Positions 40,288 to 48,951 of a DNA stretch of 64,000 bases are shown here, piece after piece. Source of the stretch: JAOUJD01 sp963811265 (lineage in GTDB: Bacteria > Pseudomonadota > Gammaproteobacteria > Burkholderiales > Burkholderiaceae_F); assembly GCA_963811265.1 (NCBI GenBank), contig CAWEQS010000026.1, positions 496,001-560,000 on the forward strand. The letters run 5' to 3'. The stretch's first letter is position 1; each line of letters begins with the position of its first letter. The position numbers and the translations under genes are program-made. The notes below the pieces were generated by a model. The model ran no database searches. It was not told the DNA's origin and saw nothing but the letters and a program-made list of their open reading frames with translations.

Positions 40288-40652
40288 CTGGCCAGCGCGG
40301 CGTCCATGCTGGTCGCGTGCACGGCGAACCATTCGAGCATCGCCGGGGCCAGGCGCCCGAGCGGCGCGGCATCGCCTTCCGCCAGCAGGCGCTGCACCTC
40401 CGTGACGACCTCGACCACGGACAGGTGCTCGCGCGCGTGGCACTCGGCCATCGGAAAGGCGGATTGCGCCATCAGCGCCTCTTCGTGGCTGAAGTGGCGC
40501 TGCAGGTGATCCTGCAGCGCGGCCAGTGCCGCCTGCGCGTCGTCACCCGCACCGGTCAGCGCGGCGAGCCGTTCTTCCAGTTCGACGTGCAGCGCGTCGA
40601 TCGACGGAATGCCGACCGCGTACGCACCCTGCCCCTCGGTCATCTCGCCCAC
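40251..40652 (-). CDS. Bacteriohemerythrin (downstream copy)
   Basis: This 133-residue four-helix bundle has the di-iron ligand pattern of hemerythrins: H (IDALHVELEE), HFSHEE, H (AREHL) and a late H..D (FAVHATSMD). Such proteins bind O2 or NO reversibly. It lies 43 bp after the other hemerythrin gene on the same strand. Its 3' end overlaps the convergent ATPase gene. The two hemerythrins are clearly paralogous but diverged. Confidence 0.88.
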   Translation of the reverse strand: MGEMTEGQGAYAVGIPSIDALHVELEERLAALTGAGDDAQAALAALQDHLQRHFSHEEALMAQSAFPMAECHAREHLSVVEVVTEVQRLLAEGDAAPLGRLAPAMLEWFAVHATSMDAALASYLKRTSSPNAA

Positions 40653-40695
40653 GGCGTGCCGCCCGGTTTCGAATCAGTCAGGCCTCGGATGCCAC

Positions 40696-41085
40696 TCAGT
40701 TCCCCTTCAGGAACTCGGCCAGCGGCGCATCCATCGTCTGCGCGTGGACAGCGAACCACGGCAGCAGATCGTTGGAGAACGCCTGGACGGATTCGAGGTC
40801 GCCGGCGTCGAACTTGCGGCGCACCTCCGACAGCGACTCGAGCAGTTTCTCGTGCTCGTGCCTGTGCCGCTGGTAGCCGGCATAGCGTTCCTGCTGCATC
40901 CACTCTTCCTCGGCGCCGCAGTGGCGCAGCAGGTGCTCGTGCAGTTCCAGCAGGTGCTGGCCGTAGTCGGCATCCTCGCAGTCGATCAGCCGGTCGAGCA
41001 GCACCTGGAATTCGCGATGAAGTTCATCGATCGGGCCGAATCCCACGAAGATTTCGTCGTGCCTGAAAGGTGTCGCCTGGCTCAT
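40696..41085 (-). CDS. Bacteriohemerythrin (upstream copy)
   Basis: This 129-residue hemerythrin-domain protein starts at ATG 41085 behind GGGAGA. Iron ligands are visible as IDELHREF, LLRHCGAEEEWM, RHRHEHEKLL and WFAVHAQTMD. It would bind O2 or NO at a non-haem di-iron centre. It is the first gene of the hemerythrin pair, and a TTG-N8-CAA-type FNR-like half-conserved box lies about 65 bp upstream. It sits inside the stress cluster with universal stress proteins. Confidence 0.88.
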   Translation of the reverse strand: MSQATPFRHDEIFVGFGPIDELHREFQVLLDRLIDCEDADYGQHLLELHEHLLRHCGAEEEWMQQERYAGYQRHRHEHEKLLESLSEVRRKFDAGDLESVQAFSNDLLPWFAVHAQTMDAPLAEFLKGN

Positions 41086-41148
41086 CGCTTCTCCCGCTGC
41101 TCCGTACGCTGGTGCGGCCCAAGGTAAGGCGGTTGCCCGGCCCCGGCG

Positions 41149-41162
41149 TTGACCCACCGCAA
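41149..41162 (-). promoter_or_regulatory. Weak FNR-like box before the hemerythrin pair
   Basis: On the minus strand TTGCGGTGGGTCAA keeps a full GTCAA half-site and a degenerate first half (TTGCG). About 22 bp downstream TTACCT could be a -10 element at the spacing of a class II activated promoter, some 30 bp before ATG 41085. A suggestion only. Confidence 0.35.
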
Positions 41163-41196
41163 GGGCTGTGGCGGGCGAAAACCGACTGCCCAAATG

Positions 41197-41226
41197 AAAA
41201 GCCCGGGCAGGATAACTGTCCGGGCT
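41197..41226 (-). terminator. Rho-independent terminator after uspA
   Basis: On the minus strand GCCCGGACAG and CTGCCCGGGC form a 10-bp stem with one G-T pair and a 5-nt loop, followed by TTTT. It lies 46 bp beyond the uspA stop and before the hemerythrin promoter region. Confidence 0.8.
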
Positions 41227-41271
41227 CGCGGCGACGGATCGCCGTGGGTGGCGGCTCGAGGCCGCCGGAAA

Positions 41272-41706
41272 CTAACGGTACACCATCACCGGAATGCTGG
41301 TGTGGGTCAGCACCTTCTGCGTCTCGCTGCCCAGCAGGACGGCGTTCAGGCCACGGCGACCGTGCGACGCCATGATGATCAGGTCGCAGCCCTTGCCCTT
41401 CGCCGTGTCGATGATCGCCTCGTACGGCGAAAAGGACTTGGCCGACACCGTCTCGACGGGCACGCCGGCCTGCGCGGCCGCATCGGCGATCCTGCCCAGC
41501 CGCTCGGCCCCGATCTGGTCCATCCGCGATTCGTAGTCGTCGAGCGTCTCCGGCCGGTACTCGGACAGGTTGGAGTAGGAATACGGCTCGAGCGTGGTCA
41601 TGCCGACCACGGTGGCCTTGAGCGTTTTCGCCAGGTCGATCGCAGCGGCAATGGCCTTGTTCGACAAGTCGGATCCGTCGGTGGGAACGAGGATGCGTTT
41701 GAACAT
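41272..41706 (-). CDS. Universal stress protein, single domain
   Basis: This 144-residue UspA-fold protein starts MFKRILVPTDGSDLSNKAI. The ATP-binding G-x-x-G-x-x-G/S-x-x motif is GRRGLNAVLLGSETQ, so it is probably the ATP-binding type. Such proteins help survival in growth arrest or oxygen limitation. A perfect TTGAC-N4-GTCAA inverted repeat lies 52-65 bp upstream, and a strong terminator follows. A GGAGG precedes the start. Confidence 0.93.
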   Translation of the reverse strand: MFKRILVPTDGSDLSNKAIAAAIDLAKTLKATVVGMTTLEPYSYSNLSEYRPETLDDYESRMDQIGAERLGRIADAAAQAGVPVETVSAKSFSPYEAIIDTAKGKGCDLIIMASHGRRGLNAVLLGSETQKVLTHTSIPVMVYR

Positions 41707-41757
41707 GACACCTCCGGTGAACCTGAATTGAGCCTAGGACTGTTGCCGCAATGCCGA

Positions 41758-41771
41758 TTGACACCCGTCAA
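41758..41771. promoter_or_regulatory. FNR/CRP-type operator upstream of uspA
   Basis: TTGACACCCGTCAA is a perfect TTGAC-N4-GTCAA inverted repeat, one base per half from the FNR consensus TTGAT-N4-ATCAA. Downstream towards uspA, TAGGCT lies at the spacing expected for a -10 of a class II promoter (operator centred near -41). It overlaps the last codons of tcdA. An FNR-family regulator is encoded less than 1 kb away. Confidence 0.65.
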
Positions 41772-42598
41772 CGAGGTCCGCGTGGCTTCGCGGAAAGCAT
41801 CGCCAGGGCCTGCCCGGCCGCCACGAATCCCATGGTGGCCGTCACCACGACGCTCGATCCGTAGCCCGCGCAGGCCAGCGGCGCGCCGTTCACCGGCCTG
41901 CCGTCGACATCGCACGCCGGTGCAGGCCGCTGCAGCGGCTCGTCCGAGTACACGCCGACGACGCCGAAGCGTGGCGGCGCCTTGCCGTCGCGCGCGTCGG
42001 GCGGGAAGCCGTGGTCGCGGCGAAGCTTGTGGCGCACCTTGGCCAGCAGAGGGTCGCCGGCGAGCCGGGCGAGGTCATCGCAGCGCACGCGCGTCGGATC
42101 GAATCGCCCACCGGCCGCCCCGCAAGTCACGATGGGTACGCCCGCCGCTCTCGCCGCCGCAATCAGCGCGGCCTTGGCGATCACCTGGTCGATGCAATCG
42201 AGCACGATGTCGACGCCTTCGACCAGCGATGCCGCGTTGTCGATGGTGGCGAATTCGTCGATGGCACGCACCGTACAGGCCGGGTTGATCGCCCGCACGC
42301 GCTCGGCCATCGCGTCGACCTTCGCCTTGCCATAGACGTCCCCCAGCGCGTGGATCTGGCGGTTGGTGTTCGACTCGGCGACGTGGTCCAGGTCCACGAA
42401 CGCCAGGTGACCGACGGCCGACCGTGCCAGCGCCTCGGCGGCCCACGAACCGACGCCACCGATGCCCACAACGACCACTCGCGCGGCCCGGAACCGCTCC
42501 GCTGCCTGCTCGCCGTACAGGCGCGTCACTCCGGAAAAGCGGCGCAGGAGGTCGGCTTCGTCGGGTTGTTGCATCGGCTCGGCCGTTGTCGTGTCCAC
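41768..42598 (-). CDS. tcdA: tRNA threonylcarbamoyladenosine dehydratase TcdA
   Basis: This 276-residue E1-like (ThiF/MoeB) protein cyclises t6A at position 37 of tRNAs to ct6A using ATP. The nucleotide-binding VVVGIGGVGSWAAEAL, the following DLDHVAESNTNRQ with the conserved Arg, and VLDCIDQVIAKAAL are typical; a Cys in PIVTCGAAGG is at the usual site. The length is normal and the frame intact. It is divergent from the CRP/FNR-family gene. Confidence 0.93.
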   Translation of the reverse strand: MDTTTAEPMQQPDEADLLRRFSGVTRLYGEQAAERFRAARVVVVGIGGVGSWAAEALARSAVGHLAFVDLDHVAESNTNRQIHALGDVYGKAKVDAMAERVRAINPACTVRAIDEFATIDNAASLVEGVDIVLDCIDQVIAKAALIAAARAAGVPIVTCGAAGGRFDPTRVRCDDLARLAGDPLLAKVRHKLRRDHGFPPDARDGKAPPRFGVVGVYSDEPLQRPAPACDVDGRPVNGAPLACAGYGSSVVVTATMGFVAAGQALAMLSAKPRGPR

Positions 42599-42686
42599 CT
42601 TCCAAGCTTAACGGCGACCGGGGTCAAGTCCCGGGAGGCCCGCGGGGAATATCCTTGGAGCCGGCGTTGTTTGAACGGACGGAAGA

Positions 42687-43388
42687 ATGGAACAGAACGA
42701 AGAGGCGATGCAGCAACTTCGCAACGCAATGCCGTCCCTCGCCGGCATGCCGCCAGCGCTGGAACAGGAGGTGGCGCACAACCTGCGGCTGATGAAGGTG
42801 CCGGCGGGCACGTCCGTCTTCAGCGAGCGCGACCCGTGCAACGGCTTCCCGATCGTGCTGAGCGGACGCGTGCGGGTGTCCAAGGCGCTCGAGAGCGGCC
42901 GCGAGCTGTCGCTCTACGAAGTGACGCCGGGCGAGAGCTGCGTGATCTCCACCAGCTGCATGCTGGGCTCGGCGCCGTACGGGGCGCGGGGCGAGTGCGC
43001 GACGGATGCCGAGATCGCGCTGATCCCGCGCAATACGTTCGATCGGTTGATCGCCGAGCACCGTCCGTTCCGGGAAGAGGTGCTGCAGGTGTTCGCCGAC
43101 CGCATCCTCCAGCTGATGGAGCTGGTGGAATCGATCGGTTTCCAGCGGCTCGACCGCCGGCTCGCGGCGGCGCTGCTCGGAAAAGGCGCCAAGGTGTCGG
43201 CATCGCACCAGGAAATCGCGGAGCAACTCGGCGTGTCGCGCGAGTCCGTCAGCCGGCTGCTCAAGCAGTTCGAGCAGGGCGGGTGTGTGCACCTCGGCCG
43301 CGGTGCGATCGAAATCGTTGACCCCGCGGCCCTTCGGCGCATCGCTGCCGGCGAGACGATGGTGATTGGGGGTGACCGCAGTCACTGA
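42687..43388 (+). CDS. CRP/FNR-family transcriptional regulator
   Basis: This 233-residue protein has an N-terminal cyclic-nucleotide-binding-like domain, a long dimer helix (about 125-150) and a winged helix-turn-helix (about 171-195). The recognition helix SRESVSRLLKQF carries Glu186, Ser189 and Arg190, the E..SR trio that FNR uses to read TTGA half-sites. It lacks the N-terminal cysteine cluster of oxygen-sensing FNR; cysteines are instead at 51, 85, 91, 104 and 200. The signal may be haem, NO or redox as in DNR-like members, but this is open. Matching operator-like repeats lie beside uspA and the DUF2892 gene. Confidence 0.92.
   Translation: MEQNEEAMQQLRNAMPSLAGMPPALEQEVAHNLRLMKVPAGTSVFSERDPCNGFPIVLSGRVRVSKALESGRELSLYEVTPGESCVISTSCMLGSAPYGARGECATDAEIALIPRNTFDRLIAEHRPFREEVLQVFADRILQLMELVESIGFQRLDRRLAAALLGKGAKVSASHQEIAEQLGVSRESVSRLLKQFEQGGCVHLGRGAIEIVDPAALRRIAAGETMVIGGDRSH
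43372..43385. promoter_or_regulatory. TGAC-N4-GTCA inverted repeat upstream of the DUF2892 gene
   Basis: GTGACCGCAGTCAC is a perfect palindrome with the same TGAC-N4-GTCA core as the uspA operator, and equally fits GTGA-N6-TCAC of CRP sites. It overlaps the end of the regulator gene and lies 70-83 bp before ATG 43455. It is a candidate site for the regulator encoded just upstream. Confidence 0.45.
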
Positions 43389-43454
43389 GTCCCCGCCGGT
43401 GCCGGCATCCAAGATCCGGCTTTGTTCAATGTGAGTCATGGGAAGGGGAACCGG

Positions 43455-43655
43455 ATGTTCAAGACCAATGTCGGCGGGATCGATCGCGTGCTTCGCATCG
43501 TGGCAGGACTTGTCCTGATCGGCCTGACGCTGATGGGAACGATCGGGCCGTGGGGCTGGATCGGCGTGGTGCTGCTGGCAACCGGATTGCTCAGCACCTG
43601 TCCGCTGTACTCGATCATCGGGCTCAACACCTGCCCGATGAAATCGGCGAAGTAG
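43455..43655 (+). CDS. DUF2892 family membrane protein
   Basis: This 66-residue protein starts at ATG 43455 behind GGAAGGGGAA. It begins FKTNVGGIDRVLRIVAGLVL, the family mark, and has two helices plus CPLYSIIGLNTCPM with two cysteines. The YgaP-type membrane anchor belongs to the same family. Genes of this type often accompany rhodanese or stress genes. The function is unknown. Confidence 0.9.
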   Translation: MFKTNVGGIDRVLRIVAGLVLIGLTLMGTIGPWGWIGVVLLATGLLSTCPLYSIIGLNTCPMKSAK

Positions 43656-43675
43656 CCGCGCTCGATTGAAGGAGT

Positions 43676-43700
43676 GGGCCGCCCGCGGGCGGCCCTTTTT
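43676..43700 (+). terminator. Rho-independent terminator after the DUF2892 gene
   Basis: A 9-bp perfect stem GGGCCGCCC (43676-43684) and GGGCGGCCC (43687-43695) with a 2-nt formal loop (a larger loop forms by opening the top pairs) is followed by TTTTT. Confidence 0.85.
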
Positions 43701-43783
43701 GTTGCCCGTCATCGTGCCGTCCCGGGGCTGGCCTAGACTTGATCGCGTGCAGTCGTGTTGGTACGGCGCTCTGGGAGACAACG

Positions 43784-44683
43784 ATGAAAATCCTGATTCC
43801 GGTCGACGGCAGCAAGTTCAGCCGCACAGCAGTCGACTTCGTCGCTTCACGCTCGACGCTGGTGGGCGACAACCCGGAGGTCGAGGTCCTCAACGTGCAG
43901 ATGGCGATTCCGAGCCGCGCCACCCGCGTGGTCGGGAGCGACGTGGTGTCGTCCTATTACACGGAGGAGGCCGAGAAGGCGCTGAAGCCGGCGCGCACCC
44001 GCCTCCAGAAGGCCGGCATGAAGCCGACCGTGCGTTTCGCGGTCGGCAATCCGGCCGACAAGATCAGCGCAGCGGCCGCCGATGACAAGGTGGACCTGCT
44101 GGTGATGGGTTCGCACGGGCACTCGGCGCTGCGCGGCCTGCTGGTCGGCTCGGTCACCAACGCGGTGCTGGCCCAGACGAAGACCCCGATCCTGATCCTG
44201 CGCCACCGCGAGACCCCGCCCGCCGACTCGCTCAAGGTCGGGATCGCGGTCGACGGCAGCAAGTTCGGGCGCGAAGCGGTGAAGTACGTGCTCCGCCACC
44301 GGACCCTGTTCGGCGAGAACCCGCAGATCACGCTGCTGCACGTGGTCACGGATTTCGCCGGCGCCTTGATGCCCGACATGGCCGGCATCGCCCTGCCCGC
44401 CTACTCGGAAGAAGACATCCGTTCGATGCAGAAGAAGGCGTTCGAAGCGGCGGTGGTTCCGGTGCGGAAGCTCTTCGACAAGGCCGGAGTGAAGCCGGTC
44501 GAGGTGTGCCTGGCTGGCAACGCGGGCGACGAACTCGCGGCCTATGCGAAGAAGAAGAAGCTCGACGTCCTGGTGATGGGCTCGCACGGCTACGGCGCGT
44601 TCAAGGCGGCGGTGATGGGTTCGGTCGCGACACGGGTCGCGCACACGTCCGAAGTTCCGCTGCTGCTGGTGCGCCGCGCCTGA
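43784..44683 (+). CDS. Universal stress protein, tandem two-domain
   Basis: This 299-residue protein contains two UspA domains in a row, each starting with a variant of VDGSKFSR/GREAV (MKILIPVDGSKFS and VGIAVDGSKFG). Both halves keep an ATP-loop-like motif: GSHGHSALRGLLVGSVTNAV and GSHGYGAFKAAVMGSVATRV. Tandem Usps act as internal dimers. ATG 43784 is chosen because the family N-terminus begins there. It is the second Usp gene of the cluster and lies directly after a terminator, so it has its own promoter. A TTGAT half-site at 43739 has no good partner. Confidence 0.92.
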   Translation: MKILIPVDGSKFSRTAVDFVASRSTLVGDNPEVEVLNVQMAIPSRATRVVGSDVVSSYYTEEAEKALKPARTRLQKAGMKPTVRFAVGNPADKISAAAADDKVDLLVMGSHGHSALRGLLVGSVTNAVLAQTKTPILILRHRETPPADSLKVGIAVDGSKFGREAVKYVLRHRTLFGENPQITLLHVVTDFAGALMPDMAGIALPAYSEEDIRSMQKKAFEAAVVPVRKLFDKAGVKPVEVCLAGNAGDELAAYAKKKKLDVLVMGSHGYGAFKAAVMGSVATRVAHTSEVPLLLVRRA

Positions 44684-44780
44684 CGCCGCGCCCTGACCGG
44701 GCGGTAAGCCCCGCCCGGTCGAGGCCGATGACGTCGTCACTGGCGACGCGGCGGCAGCCGCGCTCGCCGCGTCTGCAACA

Positions 44781-45689
44781 ATGGCAGGCGTGACCGCGCC
44801 GCCTTCCCGCATATCGAGCTCGCTGCTCGCCTGGTACTTCGTCGTCACCTGGGGTTCCGGGTACCTCGCCACCAAGGTCGGGCTGCAGTACGCGCCGCCG
44901 TTCACCTTCCTCTCGCTGCGATTCGCGTTCGGCCTGCTGCTCGTCGTTCCGATCGCGCTCGCCGTCCGCCCGCGGTGGCCGGGCTCGGCGTCGCAGTGGT
45001 TCCACGTCGCGCTGGCCGGCGTGCTGATGCACGCGGTGAATCTCGGCGGCAGCCACTACGCGCAGTACCTCGGCATGTCCGCGGGGATCGCCGCGCTGGT
45101 GCTGGCGCTGCAGCCGCTCGTCACGGCCATGGTCGCGGCGCCGTTCCTCGGCGAGCGGCTCGCCCGGCCGCAGTGGCTCGGCGTGGCGCTGGGGCTGGTC
45201 GGCGTGGCGCTGGTCGTGTGGCACAAGATCGACCTCAACGCGCTGACGGCCGGTGCGCTGATCGCCGTGACGATCGCGCTGGTCGCGATCACCGCCGGCA
45301 CGCTGTACCAGCGGATCTTCTGCCCGGCGGTCGACCTGCGCGCGGCTTCGGTCGTGCAGTTCGTCGCGTCGTTCGTCGTGCTCGCTCCGCTTGCCGTGTG
45401 GGTCGAGGACTTCCGCTTCGCGCCCGCGTGGCCGATGTTCGGCGCGATCGCCTTCCTCGTGATCTTCGCGTCGATCCTCGCGGTGAACGCGCTGCACACG
45501 CTGATGCGCCGGGGCGAGGCGACGCGCGTCACGAGCCTGCTCTACCTGACGCCGATCATCGCCGTGGCGCTCGAGTGGGCGATGTTCGACGTGCGGCCGA
45601 CGCTGCTGACCACGCTCGGCATCGCCGTCACCTGCGCCGGCGTGGCGATGGTGGCGTGGCGTCCGCGCGCGCCGAGTGTCGCGCGATGA
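44781..45689 (+). CDS. EamA-family (DMT) transporter
   Basis: This 302-residue protein has ten predicted helices in two EamA repeats: the first from WYFVVTWGSGYLATKVG, the second from ALIAVTIALVAITAGTLYQR. The end of repeat one contains ALQPLVTAMVAAPFLGERL, typical of drug/metabolite exporters. The substrate is unknown. The stop overlaps the start of the MFS gene by ATGA, so translation is coupled. Confidence 0.9.
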   Translation: MAGVTAPPSRISSSLLAWYFVVTWGSGYLATKVGLQYAPPFTFLSLRFAFGLLLVVPIALAVRPRWPGSASQWFHVALAGVLMHAVNLGGSHYAQYLGMSAGIAALVLALQPLVTAMVAAPFLGERLARPQWLGVALGLVGVALVVWHKIDLNALTAGALIAVTIALVAITAGTLYQRIFCPAVDLRAASVVQFVASFVVLAPLAVWVEDFRFAPAWPMFGAIAFLVIFASILAVNALHTLMRRGEATRVTSLLYLTPIIAVALEWAMFDVRPTLLTTLGIAVTCAGVAMVAWRPRAPSVAR

Positions 45690-46859
45690 CGCTGCGCATG
45701 CGTCACATCATGGTGTTCATCGTGCTGACGCACACCGCGTTCGGGGCGGCACGCCTGACCGGCACGCTGTACGCGCTGTCGAACAAGGCGTCCGCCTTCA
45801 CGGTCGGCGTGCAGATGGCGCTGTTCGCGCTGGTGCCCGCGCTGCTCGCCGTCCGGGCCGGCCGGTGGCTCGACGCGGCCGGGCCCTTCCGGCCGCTGCT
45901 GCTCGGCATCTCGCTGATGACGGCCGGGGCCCTGCTGCCGGCGCTGTTCCCGTACGAGGTCGCCGACATCGCGCCGCTGCTGGTCGCGAGCGCGCTGCTC
46001 GGCACCGGCTTCATGTACGTGCAGATCACGGCGCAGCACGTCGTCGGCACGCTCGCTGCGCCCGACCGCAGGCCGGCGGCGTTCTCGATGCTCGCGCTCG
46101 CGTTCTCGACGTCGGGCCTGATCGCACCGGTGGGCAGCGGTTTCCTGATCGACAGCATCGGCCACCGGGCGACGCTGGGTTCGATCTTCGTGCTGCTGTC
46201 CGTCGGGCTCGCGTTGCTGCTGTGGCAGCGCGAGCGCCTGCCGCGCCCCCACGCGCAGCGGGCGGAGAGCGCGGCGACGAACCCGTTCGACCTGTTCCGC
46301 GTGCCCGAGGTGCGGCACGTGCTGATCACCAGCGGCCTGGTGTCGATGGCGTGGGACCTGCAGACCTTCCTCGTCCCCGTGTACGGCACGCGAATCGGCC
46401 TCAGCGCTTCGCAGATCGGCGTGATCATCGGCGCGTTCGCCGCGGCGACGTTCGTGATCCGGCTGGCGATGCCCGCGCTTGTCGCGTCGCTACCGCGAGT
46501 GGCAGGTGCTCGTGTTCACGCTCGTCACGTCCGGGGTCGCGTACGGACTGATGCCGCTGTTCGACTCGGCGGCGCCGATGATGGCCGTGATGTTCCTGCT
46601 CGGGCTCGGGCTCGGCGCGGCCCAGCCCAACGTGATGTCGCTGCTGCACGATCGTTCCCCGGAAGGACGCGTCGGCGAGGCGCTGGGGCTGCGGACGATC
46701 GTGATGAACAGCAGCCACGTCGTGCTGCCGCTCGTGATCGGCGCGTTCGGCACGGTGCTCGGCGCCGCGCCGGCCTTCTGGCTGATGTCCTCCGCGCTCA
46801 TCGGCGGCGGCTGGTCGGCGCACCGCTGGACGCGCGACGCGCCGCGCAGGAAGAAGTGA
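45686..46859 (+). CDS. MFS transporter (frameshifted)
   Basis: After repair this protein has about 390 residues and twelve helices. The loop 2-3 region DFxxGR-like sequence reads LLAVRAGRWLDAAG, and the centre has a charged loop (RERLPRPHAQRAESAAT). One extra base near 46485 splits the frame between RLAMPAL and SRRYREWQVLVF. It overlaps the EamA gene at its start and the ChaC gene at its end (TGATG), suggesting one transcription unit of three genes. The substrate is unknown. Confidence 0.88.
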
Positions 46860-47506
46860 TGGCTGCGCCGCTGCCGGACCTCCCGAGCCGCCTGAGCCGC
46901 GAGGAAATCGAGGCTTCGCTGCATCGTGCGCTGGAACGCTGGGACGGCGCTTCGCCCGTCTGGGTGTTCGGTTACGGCTCGCTGATCTGGAAGCCGGAAC
47001 TCGTGTACGACCGGCGCCTCACCGCGCGCGTGCACGGGTATCACCGCCGGCTGTGCCTGTGGAGCCGGGTGAACCGCGGCACGCCGGAGTGCCCGGGCCT
47101 CGTCGCCGGTCTCGATCGGGGCGGGTCGTGCGCCGGGGTCGTCTACCGGGTGCCGGCGCACGAAGTGCGCCGGCAGTTCGAACAGCTGTGGGAGCGCGAG
47201 ATGTTCATGGGCTCGTACGCGCCGCGCTGGCTGCACTGCCGCGCGGCCGACGGCACCGGCGTGTCCGCGCTCGCGTTCGTCGTGCGCCGCGACGTTCCGA
47301 ATTACGCAGGGAAGCTGACCGAGGCGGAGATCCTCGACGTCTTCCGGCGCGGCAGCAGCGGCCGCTTCGGCACCAGCCTCGACTATCTCGTCAACACCGT
47401 GCGCTCGCTGCACGAGCACGGGCTGCGCGATCCGCACTTCGAGCGGCTCGCCCGTCACGCCGGGATTGCCGCGAGTCCCGGAACCCGCGCTCGCCGCCGC
47501 ACCTAG
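46859..47506 (+). CDS. ChaC-family gamma-glutamylcyclotransferase
   Basis: This 215-residue enzyme releases 5-oxoproline from gamma-glutamyl compounds; ChaC members act on glutathione. The substrate-binding VFGYGSLIWKPE loop and the catalytic Glu in LWEREMFMGSY are present, and YAGKLTEAEILDVFRRGSS is typical. The start overlaps the stop of the MFS gene. It is followed after 9 bp by pdxH. The frame is intact. Confidence 0.9.
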   Translation: MAAPLPDLPSRLSREEIEASLHRALERWDGASPVWVFGYGSLIWKPELVYDRRLTARVHGYHRRLCLWSRVNRGTPECPGLVAGLDRGGSCAGVVYRVPAHEVRRQFEQLWEREMFMGSYAPRWLHCRAADGTGVSALAFVVRRDVPNYAGKLTEAEILDVFRRGSSGRFGTSLDYLVNTVRSLHEHGLRDPHFERLARHAGIAASPGTRARRRT

Positions 47507-47515
47507 AATCGCGGC

Positions 47516-48149
47516 ATGAACATCGCCGACCTTCGCACCGACTACGCCCGTGCCGCCCTCGACGAGGAGCACTCCGACGCCGACGCCATCCGCCAGTTCA
47601 CGCGGTGGTGGGACGAGGCGATGGAGTCGCAGGTCCGCGAGGCGAACGCGATGACCGTGGCCACCGCCGATGCCGACGGGCGGCCCGGCGCGCGCACGGT
47701 GCTGCTGAAGGGCTACGACGAGCGCGGCTTCGTGTTCTTCACGAACTACCAGAGCCGCAAGGGGCGCGAACTCGCCGCCAACGCGCGGGCCTGCCTGCTC
47801 TTCTTCTGGCCGGAGCTCGAACGCCAGGTCCGCATCGACGGCGCGGTGGAGCGCGCGAGCGAGCAGGAATCGGACGAGTACTTCCGCAGCCGCCCGCTCA
47901 CGAGCCGCATCGGCGCGTGGGCGTCGCCGCAGAGCGAGGTCATCAGCGGCAAGGCCTGGCTGCTCGCGCGCGCCGCCGAGATGGGACTGCGGCACGGCGT
48001 CGCTCCCTCGCGTCCGCCGCACTGGGGCGGCTACCGGGTGGTTGCCTGCGGCCATCGAGTTCTGGCAGGGGCGGCCGTCCCGGCTGCACGACCGCCTGCT
48101 CTACACGCGGACCCCCGCGGGCTGGGACCGCGCGCGCCTCGCACCCTAG
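47516..48149 (+). CDS. pdxH: Pyridoxamine 5'-phosphate oxidase (frameshifted)
   Basis: This FMN enzyme makes pyridoxal 5'-phosphate from the pyridoxine and pyridoxamine phosphates. The N-terminal AMTVATADADGRPGARTVLL, the FMN-binding GFVFFTNYQSRKGRELAAN and the C-terminal PHWGGYRVV are present. One extra T near 48042 disrupts the frame; with it removed the protein ends PAAIEFWQGRPSRLHDRLLY and RARLAP, stop at 48149, about 210 residues, the usual size. Confidence 0.92.
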
Positions 48150-48264
48150 GGCCGGGCGCCGCCGAAAAGGCCGGTTTTTAGAGGCAAATCAAGGCGGTTG
48201 CGGCCTCCCGGCAGACCGCTGCTGCGACTATCATTCGATGCATGCGCAGGACAGGGGTGTGTGA

Positions 48265-48936
48265 ATGAGCGACCAGCCGATCTCGATCATCATCGTCGAA
48301 GACGAACCGGAGTTCCGGCGACGCTTCGTGCAGATCATCGAGAACGAGCCGAGCATGAAGCTCGTCGGGGTCGGCGCGAACAAGCGCGAGGCCCAGGCGA
48401 TCATCGACCGGGAATCGTTCGACGTGATGCTGATCGACCTCGGCCTGCCCGACGGCAGCGGCATCGACCTGATCCGCCAGGTCAGCCAGAAGAAGCCCGA
48501 CGTCGACATCATGGTCGTCACGGTCTTCGGCGACGAGCAGCACGTCGTGTCGTCGATCGAGGCGGGCGCCACGGGTTACATCCTCAAGGACTCCGCGCCT
48601 GCCGACGTGATCTCCTGCATCCGGCTGCTGCGCGCCGGCGGCTCTCCGGTGAGCCCGGTGGTCGCGCGCAGCGTGCTGCGCGCCATCCGCAACCGGATGG
48701 GCACGACGGCGCCGACGCGCGCGCCCGGTTCCGAGCAGAACCCGCTGTCGGCGCGCGAGACCGAGATCCTGCAGTTGCTCGCCAAGGGCATGAGCTTCAA
48801 CGAGATCGGCGAGATCCTCGGCATCTCCCCGCACACCGTCACCGCCCACATCAAGAAGATCTACCGCAAGCTCGCCGTGCACTCGCGCGGCGAGGCCGTG
48901 TACGAAGCGACGCAGATGGGCCTGCTGAAGAGCTGA
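48265..48936 (+). CDS. NarL/LuxR-type response regulator
   Basis: This 223-residue protein has a receiver domain (acidic EDE at the N-terminus, phosphoacceptor Asp in VMLIDLGLPDGSG) and a LuxR-type helix-turn-helix (LSARETEILQLLAKGMSFNE, then LGISPHTVTAHIKKIYRKL). It is followed 15 bp later by a HisKA_3-type kinase, its probable partner. The targets are unknown. Confidence 0.94.
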   Translation: MSDQPISIIIVEDEPEFRRRFVQIIENEPSMKLVGVGANKREAQAIIDRESFDVMLIDLGLPDGSGIDLIRQVSQKKPDVDIMVVTVFGDEQHVVSSIEAGATGYILKDSAPADVISCIRLLRAGGSPVSPVVARSVLRAIRNRMGTTAPTRAPGSEQNPLSARETEILQLLAKGMSFNEIGEILGISPHTVTAHIKKIYRKLAVHSRGEAVYEATQMGLLKS

Positions 48937-48951
48937 GCCCGCGCCGCCACG

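Noticed and set aside
43739..43752. FNR-like box TTGATCGCGTGCAG before the tandem Usp gene
   Set aside because: Only one half-site matches and its position relative to ATG 43784 leaves no room for a promoter.
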